This document shows positions 1 to 5,238 of a stretch of DNA of 5,650 nt, piece after piece. Made by a program: the position numbers and the translations under genes. This stretch comes from Actinomycetota bacterium (lineage in GTDB: Bacteria; Actinomycetota; Actinomycetes; Nanopelagicales; Nanopelagicaceae), in assembly GCA_013205455.1 (NCBI GenBank), contig JABMMO010000120.1:1-5650 (forward strand). The letters are read 5' to 3'. Numbering within the stretch: position 1 is the stretch's first letter; every line of letters begins with the position of its first letter. The notes beneath the pieces are model-generated. The model searched no databases and had not been told where the DNA came from. It saw nothing but the letters and a program-made list of their open reading frames with translations.

Positions 1-1
1 C

Positions 2-145
2 TGGACAAAGCTCAATACCTTTAAAGGAGTGCTGGGTATTCTCAGCGCTAGCGATCAGTTGATGTTGGTAACAGTTGGACCAGATATCTACACATCCACC
101 AATTCTGGAGAAAGTTTCAAAAAGATTTTTCAATCCGGCTTATAG
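2..145 (+). CDS. C-terminal end of a BNR/Asp-box beta-propeller protein (partial, 5' end outside window)
   Basis: The frame is open from base 2 to a TAG at 143-145, giving 47 residues that end in IFQSGL. The segment IYTSTNSGESFKKI fits the Asp-box consensus S/T-x-D/N-x-G-x-S/T-W/F, here S-T-N-S-G-E-S-F. It is preceded by a short strand-like stretch (LMLVTVGPD), as in one blade of a BNR or YCF48-like propeller. Such proteins are often exported sialidase-like or photosystem-assembly-like propellers, but one blade cannot tell which. The stop codon lies inside the first copy of a repeated motif (136-159). The gene points the same way as the next operon, but the 116-base gap and a candidate promoter in it suggest separate transcription. 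Asp-box assignment is fairly secure; function is unknown. Confidence 0.6.
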   Translation, partial: WTKLNTFKGVLGILSASDQLMLVTVGPDIYTSTNSGESFKKIFQSGL

Positions 146-159
146 GGCGACTCTTCTTT
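136..159 (+). repeat. Copy 1 of a three-copy 3'-end motif
   Basis: The 24 bases running from CGGCTTATAGGG to CTCTTCTTT match copy 3 (2920-2943) at 21 of 24 positions. The inner 17 bases, TAGGGCGACTCTTCTTT (143-159), match copy 2 (2544-2560) at 16 of 17. The TAG stop of the upstream gene is part of the motif. The last T residues run into a TATAAT sequence. Function is unknown. Confidence 0.6.
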
Positions 160-165
160 TATAAT
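160..165 (+). promoter_or_regulatory. Candidate -10 box (TATAAT)
   Basis: There is an exact TATAAT at 160-165 between the propeller gene and the lyase. No good -35 hexamer sits 16-18 bases upstream. A start near 172 would leave a leader of about 90 bases before the lyase. The hexamer abuts repeat copy 1 and the region is AT-rich, so chance occurrence is possible. Confidence 0.3.
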
Positions 166-246
166 TCTTTATATGAGGTAACAAGAATTCGTGAATTTAT
201 GCGGGAAATATCGTGGGCAAGGAAATCGATTCAGCCAAATTGTCTG

Positions 247-255
247 TGACATACT
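247..255 (+). promoter_or_regulatory. Candidate extended -10 for a leaderless transcript
   Basis: TGACATACT has the TGn extension followed by CATACT, which matches TATAAT at four of six positions. It ends six bases before the GTG at 262, so a start 6-7 bases downstream would place GTG at or next to the 5' end of the mRNA. Leaderless GTG and ATG messages are common in actinobacteria. No convincing -35 element was found. This would explain the missing Shine-Dalgarno sequence, but it remains an inference. Confidence 0.3.
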
Positions 256-261
256 TACGAC

Positions 262-1374
262 GTGATTTCGGTTTCAGAGAACAGTTTCTGGTTTTCCAAT
301 CCAAGCGCGCGCAGCTGGCAATGTTCGCAACCTGCAATGCAAGTTGCTATTTTCCATCAGAGTTTGCCGAATTATGAATTTACCCCTCTAATCGAGCTGC
401 CATCAATTGCTAAAGAACTTGGCGTGGGCCGCCTATTCGTCAAAGATGAATCAAGTCGCTTAAACCTTTCAGCTTTCAAAATATTAGGTGCCTCATGGGC
501 CGTAGCCCAAGCGCTCACAAAAGGCGCTAATCCAAAAACCATAGAAGAAGTTTTGGCCGTTCTTGCCAAAAATAATCTGCCTACCTTGGTTGCAGCAACG
601 GATGGCAATCATGGTCGTGCTGTTGCTCATATGGCTAGACGCCTTGGTCTTGATTGCCAAATAATTATTCCAAAGGGCGTAAGTGACCAGGCAATAAACA
701 ATATTGCTAATGAAGGTGCGCAGGTGACCGTGATTGATGGCACTTATGATGAAGCAGTTGAATTAGCAAAGATAAACACCTCAAAATTAGAAAATGGAGT
801 TCACATCCAAGATATGTCATGGCCCGGTTATGAATTAATTCCAAATTGGATCATTGAGGGCTATACAACTTTATGTGTCGAAACGGATTTGCAACTTGAG
901 GCGCTAGGAGTTCCTCCAGCAGATTTAGTAGCAGTACCTGTAGGTGTCGGTTCGTTCCTACACTCGGTTTTGGCACACTATCGAAGCAAGCCGCATCGCC
1001 CTGTGGTACTTAGTGTTGAACCCGTCGGAGCTGCGTGTGTACTTAAGTCCCTGCAAGCAGGAGAGATGATTTCTGTTGAGACAGTACCAACCATAATGGC
1101 GGGCATGAATTGCGGAACTCCATCCAGTGATTCCTGGCCGTATCACAAAGCCGGTGTTGATGCGGCAGTTGCGCTCACAGATGACCAAACACGAGTGGAG
1201 TTAAGGAAACTCAATTCCCTTGGCGTAGATGCCGGACCTTGTGGTGCAGCAACTTTGGCAGGTGTTCGCGAAGCTTTAAGCACCCAATCCCGTAGAGAGG
1301 AAATGGGAATCAAAAAAGATTCAATAATTGTTTTATTCAGCACTGAAGGCAGTGCTGCTAATCCTTTGAGCTAG
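262..1374 (+). CDS. ygeX: Diaminopropionate ammonia-lyase (PLP fold type II)
   Basis: A cytosolic PLP enzyme expected to convert 2,3-diaminopropionate to pyruvate and two ammonia. The 370-residue product aligns from memory with E. coli YgeX along its whole length: TPL..L near 41-43, VKDESSRLNLSAFK with the Schiff-base lysine K73, TDGNHGR with D114 (E. coli D120), QDMSWPGY with D184 (E. coli D189), IMAGMNCGTP at 278-287 and STEG at 360-363. Both acidic residues linked to handling of the two isomers are present. The GTG start is chosen because YgeX-like similarity (NSFWF) begins by residue 7, before the first ATG (residue 26), and an in-frame TGA lies at 247-249. No Shine-Dalgarno precedes it. 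Oddities: the usual SGESGAV segment reads AGPCGAA, and the C-terminal tail is about 15 residues shorter than in E. coli. It shares an operon with the M20 gene 8 bases downstream. Assignment is strong, though substrate could differ from diaminopropionate. Confidence 0.85.
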   Translation: MISVSENSFWFSNPSARSWQCSQPAMQVAIFHQSLPNYEFTPLIELPSIAKELGVGRLFVKDESSRLNLSAFKILGASWAVAQALTKGANPKTIEEVLAVLAKNNLPTLVAATDGNHGRAVAHMARRLGLDCQIIIPKGVSDQAINNIANEGAQVTVIDGTYDEAVELAKINTSKLENGVHIQDMSWPGYELIPNWIIEGYTTLCVETDLQLEALGVPPADLVAVPVGVGSFLHSVLAHYRSKPHRPVVLSVEPVGAACVLKSLQAGEMISVETVPTIMAGMNCGTPSSDSWPYHKAGVDAAVALTDDQTRVELRKLNSLGVDAGPCGAATLAGVREALSTQSRREEMGIKKDSIIVLFSTEGSAANPLS

Positions 1375-1377
1375 GAG
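1372..1377 (+). promoter_or_regulatory. Ribosome binding site of the M20 hydrolase
   Basis: TAGGAG lies five bases before the ATG at 1383, and its first three bases are the stop codon of the lyase. It fixes the start of the hydrolase and couples the two reading frames. The lyase itself has no such site. Confidence 0.7.
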
Positions 1378-1382
1378 TACTA

Positions 1383-2540
1383 ATGACAAACTACAATTTG
1401 AACGATCCCGTTGAATTGCTTTGTGCGTTAACAGAGATTAATTCTGTCAATTCGAGTCTCGTACCTGGTGCATCAGGAGAAAGTGAAATTGCAGACTTTA
1501 TATCAAGCTGGTTTGTTGCTAGAAATTTTAATGTGACGCGACTAGAAACTAAAGTTGGCAGGCCATCTATAGTTGCAACGAGTAAAGATGCAACCAATAA
1601 TCGAAAAATTATGCTTAACGGCCACATGGATACGGTAACTATTGCAAGTTATGCGGGCGAAGCAATAGTCCCTGTTCGCCGTGATGGCAATGTCTATGGG
1701 CGCGGCACCTTTGATATGAAAGGTGGTCTTGCGGCCATGATGATTGCTGCATATCGTGCCAGCCAATCCGGAATTAAGGGACAAGTAATTGTTGCCGCAG
1801 TTGCAGATGAAGAGCATGCAAGCTTTGGTACAGAAGAAGTATTAAAGGAATTTACTGCAGATGTTGGCTTAGTTGCCGAACCTACGATGCTCGGTCTCAC
1901 GATTGCACACAAAGGATTTTCTTGGTTTGACATCATCATCCATGGCCGGGCGGCGCATGGTTCGCGTCATGATCTGGGCGTAGATGCAATTAGTAAGGCA
2001 GGTCACGCACTCGTTGCCCTAGAGTCCCTATCCCAAGAAATCTTGACTAGAAAAAAAGTTGAATTTCTCGAAACAGGATCGTTGCATGCATCAATCATTA
2101 AAGGTGGCGAGGAAGTTTCTAGTTATCCCGCAGAGTGCACAATATCCATTGAGCGCCGAACAGTTCCTGGTGAAACGCATGAATTTGTTACTGAAGAGAT
2201 AAGAGAAGTTCTAATTAACTTAGTGGCTACTGTTCCAGATTTTAATTACACGTTGGTTGAAGGGCTTGCTCGACACCCGCTGCAGGTTTCTCCTGATCAC
2301 GAAATAGTTAAGTCTGTTGAAAAGCATTTCAAGTCCCACACCGGCAGAAATGTGGAAATCCGAGGTGAGTGGTATTGGACTGATGCAGCTTTAATGAATG
2401 ACGCTGGCATCCCGAGTGTGCTTTTTGGCGTGGATGGCGAGGGTGCACATGCTCAACTCGAATGGGCAACCGAATCTTCCGTTCATACAGTTACTGATGT
2501 AATAACTTCAGTTGTAGTCGATTGGTGTAACCAGACTTAA
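1383..2540 (+). CDS. M20-family metallohydrolase (ArgE/DapE/YgeY type)
   Basis: A zinc-dependent amidase or deacylase of 385 residues, a usual length for the family. The metal and catalytic set is complete: GHMDTV gives H81 and D83, GRGTFDMKGG gives the bridging D111, ADEEHASFGT gives catalytic E143 and ligand E144, AEPT gives E166, and GEGAHA near the C-terminus gives H356. The dimerization domain carries GRAAHGSRHDLGVDA with H192, a conserved residue of the inserted lid domain. No signal peptide, so cytosolic. A clear TAGGAG overlaps the upstream stop, and only 8 bases separate it from the lyase. In E. coli the M20 gene ygeY also follows ygeX, so the pairing is not random. The inferred role is to free diaminopropionate, or a related diamino acid, from an N-acyl or dipeptide form for the lyase. 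ArgE- or DapE-type specificity is an alternative that sequence alone cannot exclude. Confidence 0.85.
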   Translation: MTNYNLNDPVELLCALTEINSVNSSLVPGASGESEIADFISSWFVARNFNVTRLETKVGRPSIVATSKDATNNRKIMLNGHMDTVTIASYAGEAIVPVRRDGNVYGRGTFDMKGGLAAMMIAAYRASQSGIKGQVIVAAVADEEHASFGTEEVLKEFTADVGLVAEPTMLGLTIAHKGFSWFDIIIHGRAAHGSRHDLGVDAISKAGHALVALESLSQEILTRKKVEFLETGSLHASIIKGGEEVSSYPAECTISIERRTVPGETHEFVTEEIREVLINLVATVPDFNYTLVEGLARHPLQVSPDHEIVKSVEKHFKSHTGRNVEIRGEWYWTDAALMNDAGIPSVLFGVDGEGAHAQLEWATESSVHTVTDVITSVVVDWCNQT

Positions 2541-2543
2541 GAC

Positions 2544-2560
2544 TAGGGAGACTCTTCTTT
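2544..2560 (+). repeat. Copy 2 of the 3'-end motif
   Basis: TAGGGAGACTCTTCTTT begins three bases after the stop of the M20 gene. It matches copy 1 at 16 of 17 positions and the same part of copy 3 at 15 of 17. Like copy 3 it runs on into an A/T-rich stretch containing TTTAGTT. Confidence 0.6.
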
Positions 2561-2564
2561 ATTT

Positions 2565-2585
2565 TTAGTTACTGTGAGTAACTAA
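2565..2585. promoter_or_regulatory. Perfect 9-base inverted repeat (operator or weak hairpin)
   Basis: TTAGTTACT, loop GTG, AGTAACTAA form a perfect dyad. It could be a dimeric regulator site (the core GTTAC/GTAAC is operator-like) or an RNA hairpin closing the M20 message. It is followed by GTTTTGTG rather than a good T run, and a far stronger terminator lies 40 bases on. No gene start is adjacent, which weakens the operator reading. Confidence 0.4.
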
Positions 2586-2623
2586 GTTTTGTGTAATACT
2601 TCCTCCACTGTCGCTTGGTAGCG

Positions 2624-2659
2624 AAGAAGGACCCGAAATCATTCGGGTCCTTCTTGTTT
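2624..2659 (+). terminator. Factor-independent terminator after the lyase-hydrolase operon
   Basis: The left arm AAGAAGGACCCGAA (2624-2637) pairs perfectly over 14 bases with TTCGGGTCCTTCTT (2642-2655) across an ATCA loop, followed by GTTTATA. A small helix, TCGCT-TGGT-AGCGA (2611-2624), abuts its 5' side. The stem is long and GC-rich in the middle, but the T run is short. The complementary strand also ends its stem in U-rich bases, so some activity in both directions is possible. Confidence 0.8.
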
Positions 2660-2741
2660 ATACACAATTCATTTCTTTGCACACTAAATGACTATTACAG
2701 GACCAAGATGTTTCACATAGCCATAACTTCCTCCTCGTGAT

Positions 2742-2816
2742 GGGGACGTGGTGTAATTGGCAGCACAAACGTTTACCAAGCGGCAGGAGCGGGTTCGAAC
2801 CCCGTCGCCTCCACCA
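2742..2816 (+). tRNA. Aberrant tRNA-like gene: alanine-type acceptor, anticodon loop TTACCAA (ACC)
   Basis: The 75-base unit folds as follows. Acceptor GGGGACG (2742-2748) pairs with CGCCTCC (2806-2812) at six of seven positions, with an A5xC68 mismatch. Discriminator A73 is followed by an encoded CCA. The D stem GTGT/GCAC (2751-2754, 2763-2766) closes loop AATTGGCA. The T arm GCGGG-TTCGAAC-CCCGT (2789-2805) is canonical. The anticodon arm is poor: AACGT (2768-2772) against GCGGC (2780-2784) pairs only at the three inner positions, with loop TTACCAA and a four-base variable region. The acceptor has G3:U70, the main alanyl-tRNA synthetase signal, and GGGG/CTCC-ACCA ends like tRNA-Ala and tmRNA. 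The D arm resembles bacterial tRNA-Gln, and the loop resembles tRNA-Gly (GCC) with A at position 34. It has its own terminator at 2883. It may be a decaying tRNA pseudogene, a specialised tRNA, or a non-decoding one. Cloverleaf secure; identity open. Confidence 0.6.
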
Positions 2817-2882
2817 CAGTCTTAGCTGGAGCAATTCGATCTATTGGTATCGATCAATGTAGTTGTTTCAGCTTTGCATGGG
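2817..2882 (+). other. tRNA 3' trailer with nested inverted repeats
   Basis: Between the CCA end and the terminator lie 66 bases with no reading frame of note. AGCTG (2824-2828) can pair with CAGCT (2869-2873), and inside it TCGAT (2836-2840) can pair with ATCGA (2849-2853). The helices are short. This is long for a tRNA trailer and could be a structured RNA tail or unremarkable spacer. Confidence 0.25.
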
Positions 2883-2917
2883 AGAGCCTCGAGAGATCGG
2901 GGCTCTTTCTAATTTTT
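2883..2917 (+). terminator. Factor-independent terminator after the tRNA-like gene
   Basis: AGAGCCTCGA (2883-2892) pairs over ten bases, one of them G-U, with TCGGGGCTCT (2897-2906) across a GAGA tetraloop of the stable GNRA class. It is followed by TTTCTAATTTTT. The T run lies only on the plus side, so this closes a plus-strand transcript, most simply that of the tRNA-like gene. On the minus strand the stem is followed by CCCATGC and should not terminate well. Confidence 0.8.
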
Positions 2918-2919
2918 CT

Positions 2920-2943
2920 CGGCTTATAAGGAGACACTTCTTT
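2920..2943 (+). repeat. Copy 3 of the 3'-end motif
   Basis: The 24 bases from CGGCTTATAAGG to CACTTCTTT match copy 1 at 21 of 24 positions. It sits just past the T run of the tRNA terminator, in the same orientation as the other copies, and 10 bases beyond the stop of the converging minus-strand enolase-like gene. Confidence 0.6.
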
Positions 2944-2953
2944 AATATTTAGT

Positions 2954-4228
2954 TCAGTTTAGAAATGGGTTTTTGAATTCACAATCCTCGGTAGCTTCTA
3001 ATTCAAGCAAACGATTCCACTTAGCATTCCGCTCGGCTCCATGGGTTGAACCAACTTTAATCTGGCCAGCCCGCCAACCAGTTGCTAGATCAGCTAACCA
3101 TGAGTCTTCAGTTTCGGCAGATCTGCCCGAAACCACGGTGTTAAATTTGGCGGATTGAGCTTGTTGTAGAACTTGGTAGGTAGATGTAACTAGACCATTC
3201 TGGTTTGCTTTAATCAATATAGAATTTGCAGATTGATCTTTAATAGCTCTCTCTAATCGGTGAGCGTTAGTTGTTAATAAGTCATCACCTAAAATTTGCA
3301 AAGTTTTAGGAGCTGCCTGCACAAAAGCGCTCCACGCTTGCCAATCATCTTCGGCAAATGGATCTTCGATCGAAATTATCGGGAAATTATTAACTAAAGT
3401 ATTTGTGTAATTAACAAATTCTGAACTTGAGTAACTCTTGTTAATTGTGGTCAAGTTGTAACGAGCGCCATCAAAAAACTGAGTAGATGCAATATCTAAC
3501 GCAAGCGAAATGTCAGTACCAACTCTTAAACCAACTTTTTCTATACTTTCTAAAACAAATGCGCAAGCTAGTTCAATGGAATCAAATGGGATTCCAAGCC
3601 CACCCTCATCCGCTACCAAATGAGTAATTTTTCCCGCTTTACTTCCAAGATTTGCCGCCATTTCACGTACTGCAACAATCCAAGAGAGCGCTTCTGTGAA
3701 TGATTCAGCGCCGTTAGGGATAATTAAAATGTCTTGAATATCTAGCGTTCGATTTGCATGAGCGCCTCCCGAGAGAATATTTACCATTGGCATCGGTATT
3801 AGAAGTTTGCCGGTTGGTTGGAAATACCGCGCTAATGAAACGTTTCTTACATGTGCGCTTGCGATTGCAGCCGCTAGTGAAGTTGCTAGCGTGGCATTTG
3901 CGCCGAGAAGCTCATGGGTTTCAGAAGGGTCAGGCTCTTTCAATTGCTGGTCAACACTTACCAGATCTATTTCTTTCCCGATCAAGAGCGGTGCAATTTT
4001 CGAATTTATATTGGCGACTGCAAGATTTACGGAATTTCCAGAGTAATAACGATTAGAAATTGATTGGTTACCATCACGGAGTTCTAAAGCTTCATGTTTT
4101 CCAGTCGAAGCTCCAGAAGGAACTCTTGCAGTATGCGTACTGCCATCTGCTAGAGATATTGCCGCAGCAACTGTGGGCTTACCTCGAGAATCAAGAACTT
4201 GGTAACCGAGTAACTTAGTTATCTTCAT
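2954..4228 (-). CDS. Divergent enolase paralogue with altered active site
   Basis: A 424-residue cytosolic enolase-fold protein, near the usual enolase length. Kept: DSRGKPTV at 13-20, loop SGAST 38-42, GGAH with H157, Q165, ADEGG with proton-donor E208, metal ligands D245 (LALD), E288 (SIEDP) and the GDD pair 315-316, catalytic K340 (LIKANQ), R369-S370 and K391 (QIKVG). Changed against standard enolase: SHRSGETED reads SGRSAETED, so the conserved His (E. coli H370, yeast H373) is G368; DIQEF reads DIQDI, so Glu (yeast E168) is D166; ALDCASSEF reads ALDIASTQF; NQIG reads NQNG. The metal and general base/acid machinery is intact, but the residues around the substrate's C3 side are not. It is therefore probably not the housekeeping enolase but acts on a related 2-phospho- or phosphono-carboxylate. 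Its ATG overlaps the kinase stop (ATGA), so the two are translated together. Carboxyphosphonoenolpyruvate synthase is a known precedent for a repurposed enolase. Confidence 0.8.
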   Translation of the reverse strand: MKITKLLGYQVLDSRGKPTVAAAISLADGSTHTARVPSGASTGKHEALELRDGNQSISNRYYSGNSVNLAVANINSKIAPLLIGKEIDLVSVDQQLKEPDPSETHELLGANATLATSLAAAIASAHVRNVSLARYFQPTGKLLIPMPMVNILSGGAHANRTLDIQDILIIPNGAESFTEALSWIVAVREMAANLGSKAGKITHLVADEGGLGIPFDSIELACAFVLESIEKVGLRVGTDISLALDIASTQFFDGARYNLTTINKSYSSSEFVNYTNTLVNNFPIISIEDPFAEDDWQAWSAFVQAAPKTLQILGDDLLTTNAHRLERAIKDQSANSILIKANQNGLVTSTYQVLQQAQSAKFNTVVSGRSAETEDSWLADLATGWRAGQIKVGSTHGAERNAKWNRLLELEATEDCEFKNPFLN

Positions 4229-5235
4229 CGATTGCCCAAATCGAATAAATCGCGAGCATTTGTAATTTTAGAATCAGAGAGAACGCTCTTGGTAAAAGCC
4301 TGTAATTTCTGTTGTTGTGCCGGGTTTAAGTAATTTACTGGAGATTTTCCTTCAACTCTTGCGAGAGATATCAGCGCCGTATGCAGCGCAAGTGAGGGGG
4401 AGATAGCGTGCATTTTTTCGTATGCATCAAGGAAAGATGTAGCGAGAGCTGCGAGTTGGGAAGCGACTTGCTCATTTTCAGCTCTAAAGAATTTACAAAG
4501 TAAGTGGGCGACTAAGAATGCCAAATCAAAGACTGGATTCCCAATGTGCATCACTTCAAAATCCAGCACGTATACCTGCCCGGAAGGCGAAACCATAATA
4601 TTTTTTGGTGAGAAATCTCCATGCACAATAGTGGTGTGTTCGGTTTCAAGTTCGTCAATCAGTCCACCGATCACGGTTTGCAGATCTGGATTTTGCTTGG
4701 CAACAAAGCGATAGAAAGGATCAACTCGAAGTTGTTCAAAAAGTGTATCTTCTTTAAATTGAGCGATATTTGCGGGATTACTTTCACCGTAGAGATGCCA
4801 TGTTGCAAGGGTTTCGCCTAATACCTTGGCTACATTCAAATCAAATCTGCCGTCCAGTAAATCAGATTTCCAAACCGTACTATCTAATTCAACGCGGTCC
4901 ATAATTAGCACAAATTGAATTGGATCAATAAAAACTAGGTTAGGAACTTGCTTTGGACTCAATTCGTGGAATAAGCGAAGCGCATCTGCTTCAACGATTG
5001 CGCGCCTTTGGTCAGCTTCCCATTTCTCGGCAACTTTCAATTCGGGTAGCGCCTGCTTTAGGACCATATTGCGATCATTTGTTGTAACTGCAAGCACGGT
5101 ATTTGATACGCCACCGGTGAGAATTTCAATTATTACTTTCTCGCCTGCAGTGACAACACCTTGTTCCACAAGATATGGCAAAACGGAAACTTCATTCAAA
5201 AGCTCCAAAATTAATTTCTCTCCTTTTCTTGCCAC
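4225..5235 (-). CDS. APH-fold small-molecule kinase (phosphotransferase)
   Basis: A 336-residue protein of the aminoglycoside phosphotransferase / choline kinase-like fold. Visible elements in order: nucleotide loop TGGVSNTVLAV (40-50), ATP-binding lysine in MVLKQA (K60), helix glutamate near VEADALRL (E82), hinge LIMDRV, catalytic HGDFSPKN (205-212, base D207, metal N212), and metal motif VLDFE (D225, E227) followed by IGNPVFDLAF. It uses ATP to phosphorylate a hydroxyl on a small molecule; the substrate is not readable from sequence. The HGDFSPKN motif differs from the HGDLHTGS form of methylthioribose kinase, so MtnK is unlikely. It starts at GTG three bases after the upstream stop, with no good Shine-Dalgarno. 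An AAAGGAG at 5226-5220 inside the gene could instead serve a TTG at residue 10. Its stop overlaps the enolase-like start by four bases, which argues that its product feeds that enzyme. Confidence 0.8.
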   Translation of the reverse strand: MARKGEKLILELLNEVSVLPYLVEQGVVTAGEKVIIEILTGGVSNTVLAVTTNDRNMVLKQALPELKVAEKWEADQRRAIVEADALRLFHELSPKQVPNLVFIDPIQFVLIMDRVELDSTVWKSDLLDGRFDLNVAKVLGETLATWHLYGESNPANIAQFKEDTLFEQLRVDPFYRFVAKQNPDLQTVIGGLIDELETEHTTIVHGDFSPKNIMVSPSGQVYVLDFEVMHIGNPVFDLAFLVAHLLCKFFRAENEQVASQLAALATSFLDAYEKMHAISPSLALHTALISLARVEGKSPVNYLNPAQQQKLQAFTKSVLSDSKITNARDLFDLGNR

Positions 5236-5238
5236 ATT

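Larger units (their letters stand above)
146..261. other. Intergenic spacer upstream of the ammonia-lyase
   Basis: This 116-base AT-rich spacer holds the end of repeat copy 1, a perfect TATAAT (160-165), a possible extended -10 (247-255), and most of a 24-codon open frame that begins GTG at 191 and whose TGA (263-265) overlaps the GTG start of the lyase. No factor-independent terminator for the propeller gene was seen here. Confidence 0.5.

Noticed and set aside
199..249. A 16-residue frame from ATG 199 to TGA 247-249
   Set aside because: It has no ribosome site and does not reach the lyase start; the overlapping GTG 191 frame has the more meaningful geometry.
2595..2600. Possible -10 (TAATAC) before the terminator hairpin, paired with a similar CTTCCTCC context upstream of the tRNA-like gene
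   Set aside because: No -35 element in either place; the shared CTTCCTCC is short and the sites are not otherwise alike.
2713..2724. A three-codon frame (Met-Ala-Met-stop) on the minus strand behind a perfect GAGGAGG
   Set aside because: It is too short to be a gene, no downstream minus-strand gene needs a leader there, and the GAGGAGG complement is just a pyrimidine run ahead of the tRNA-like gene.
2742..2816. Considered as the 3' part of a split or ordinary tmRNA because of GGGG/CTCC-ACCA
   Set aside because: A complete D arm and an anticodon arm are present in a 75-base unit, no tag reading frame is found, and tmRNA lacks such an anticodon arm.
2742..2816. tRNA end as an integration attachment site
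   Set aside because: No second copy of the tRNA 3' end and no integrase or mobile gene is seen in the window.
3754..4056. Open frames of 79-100 codons on the plus strand inside the enolase-like gene
   Set aside because: They lie antisense to a clearly conserved protein, have no recognisable motifs or ribosome sites, and overlap each other in different frames.
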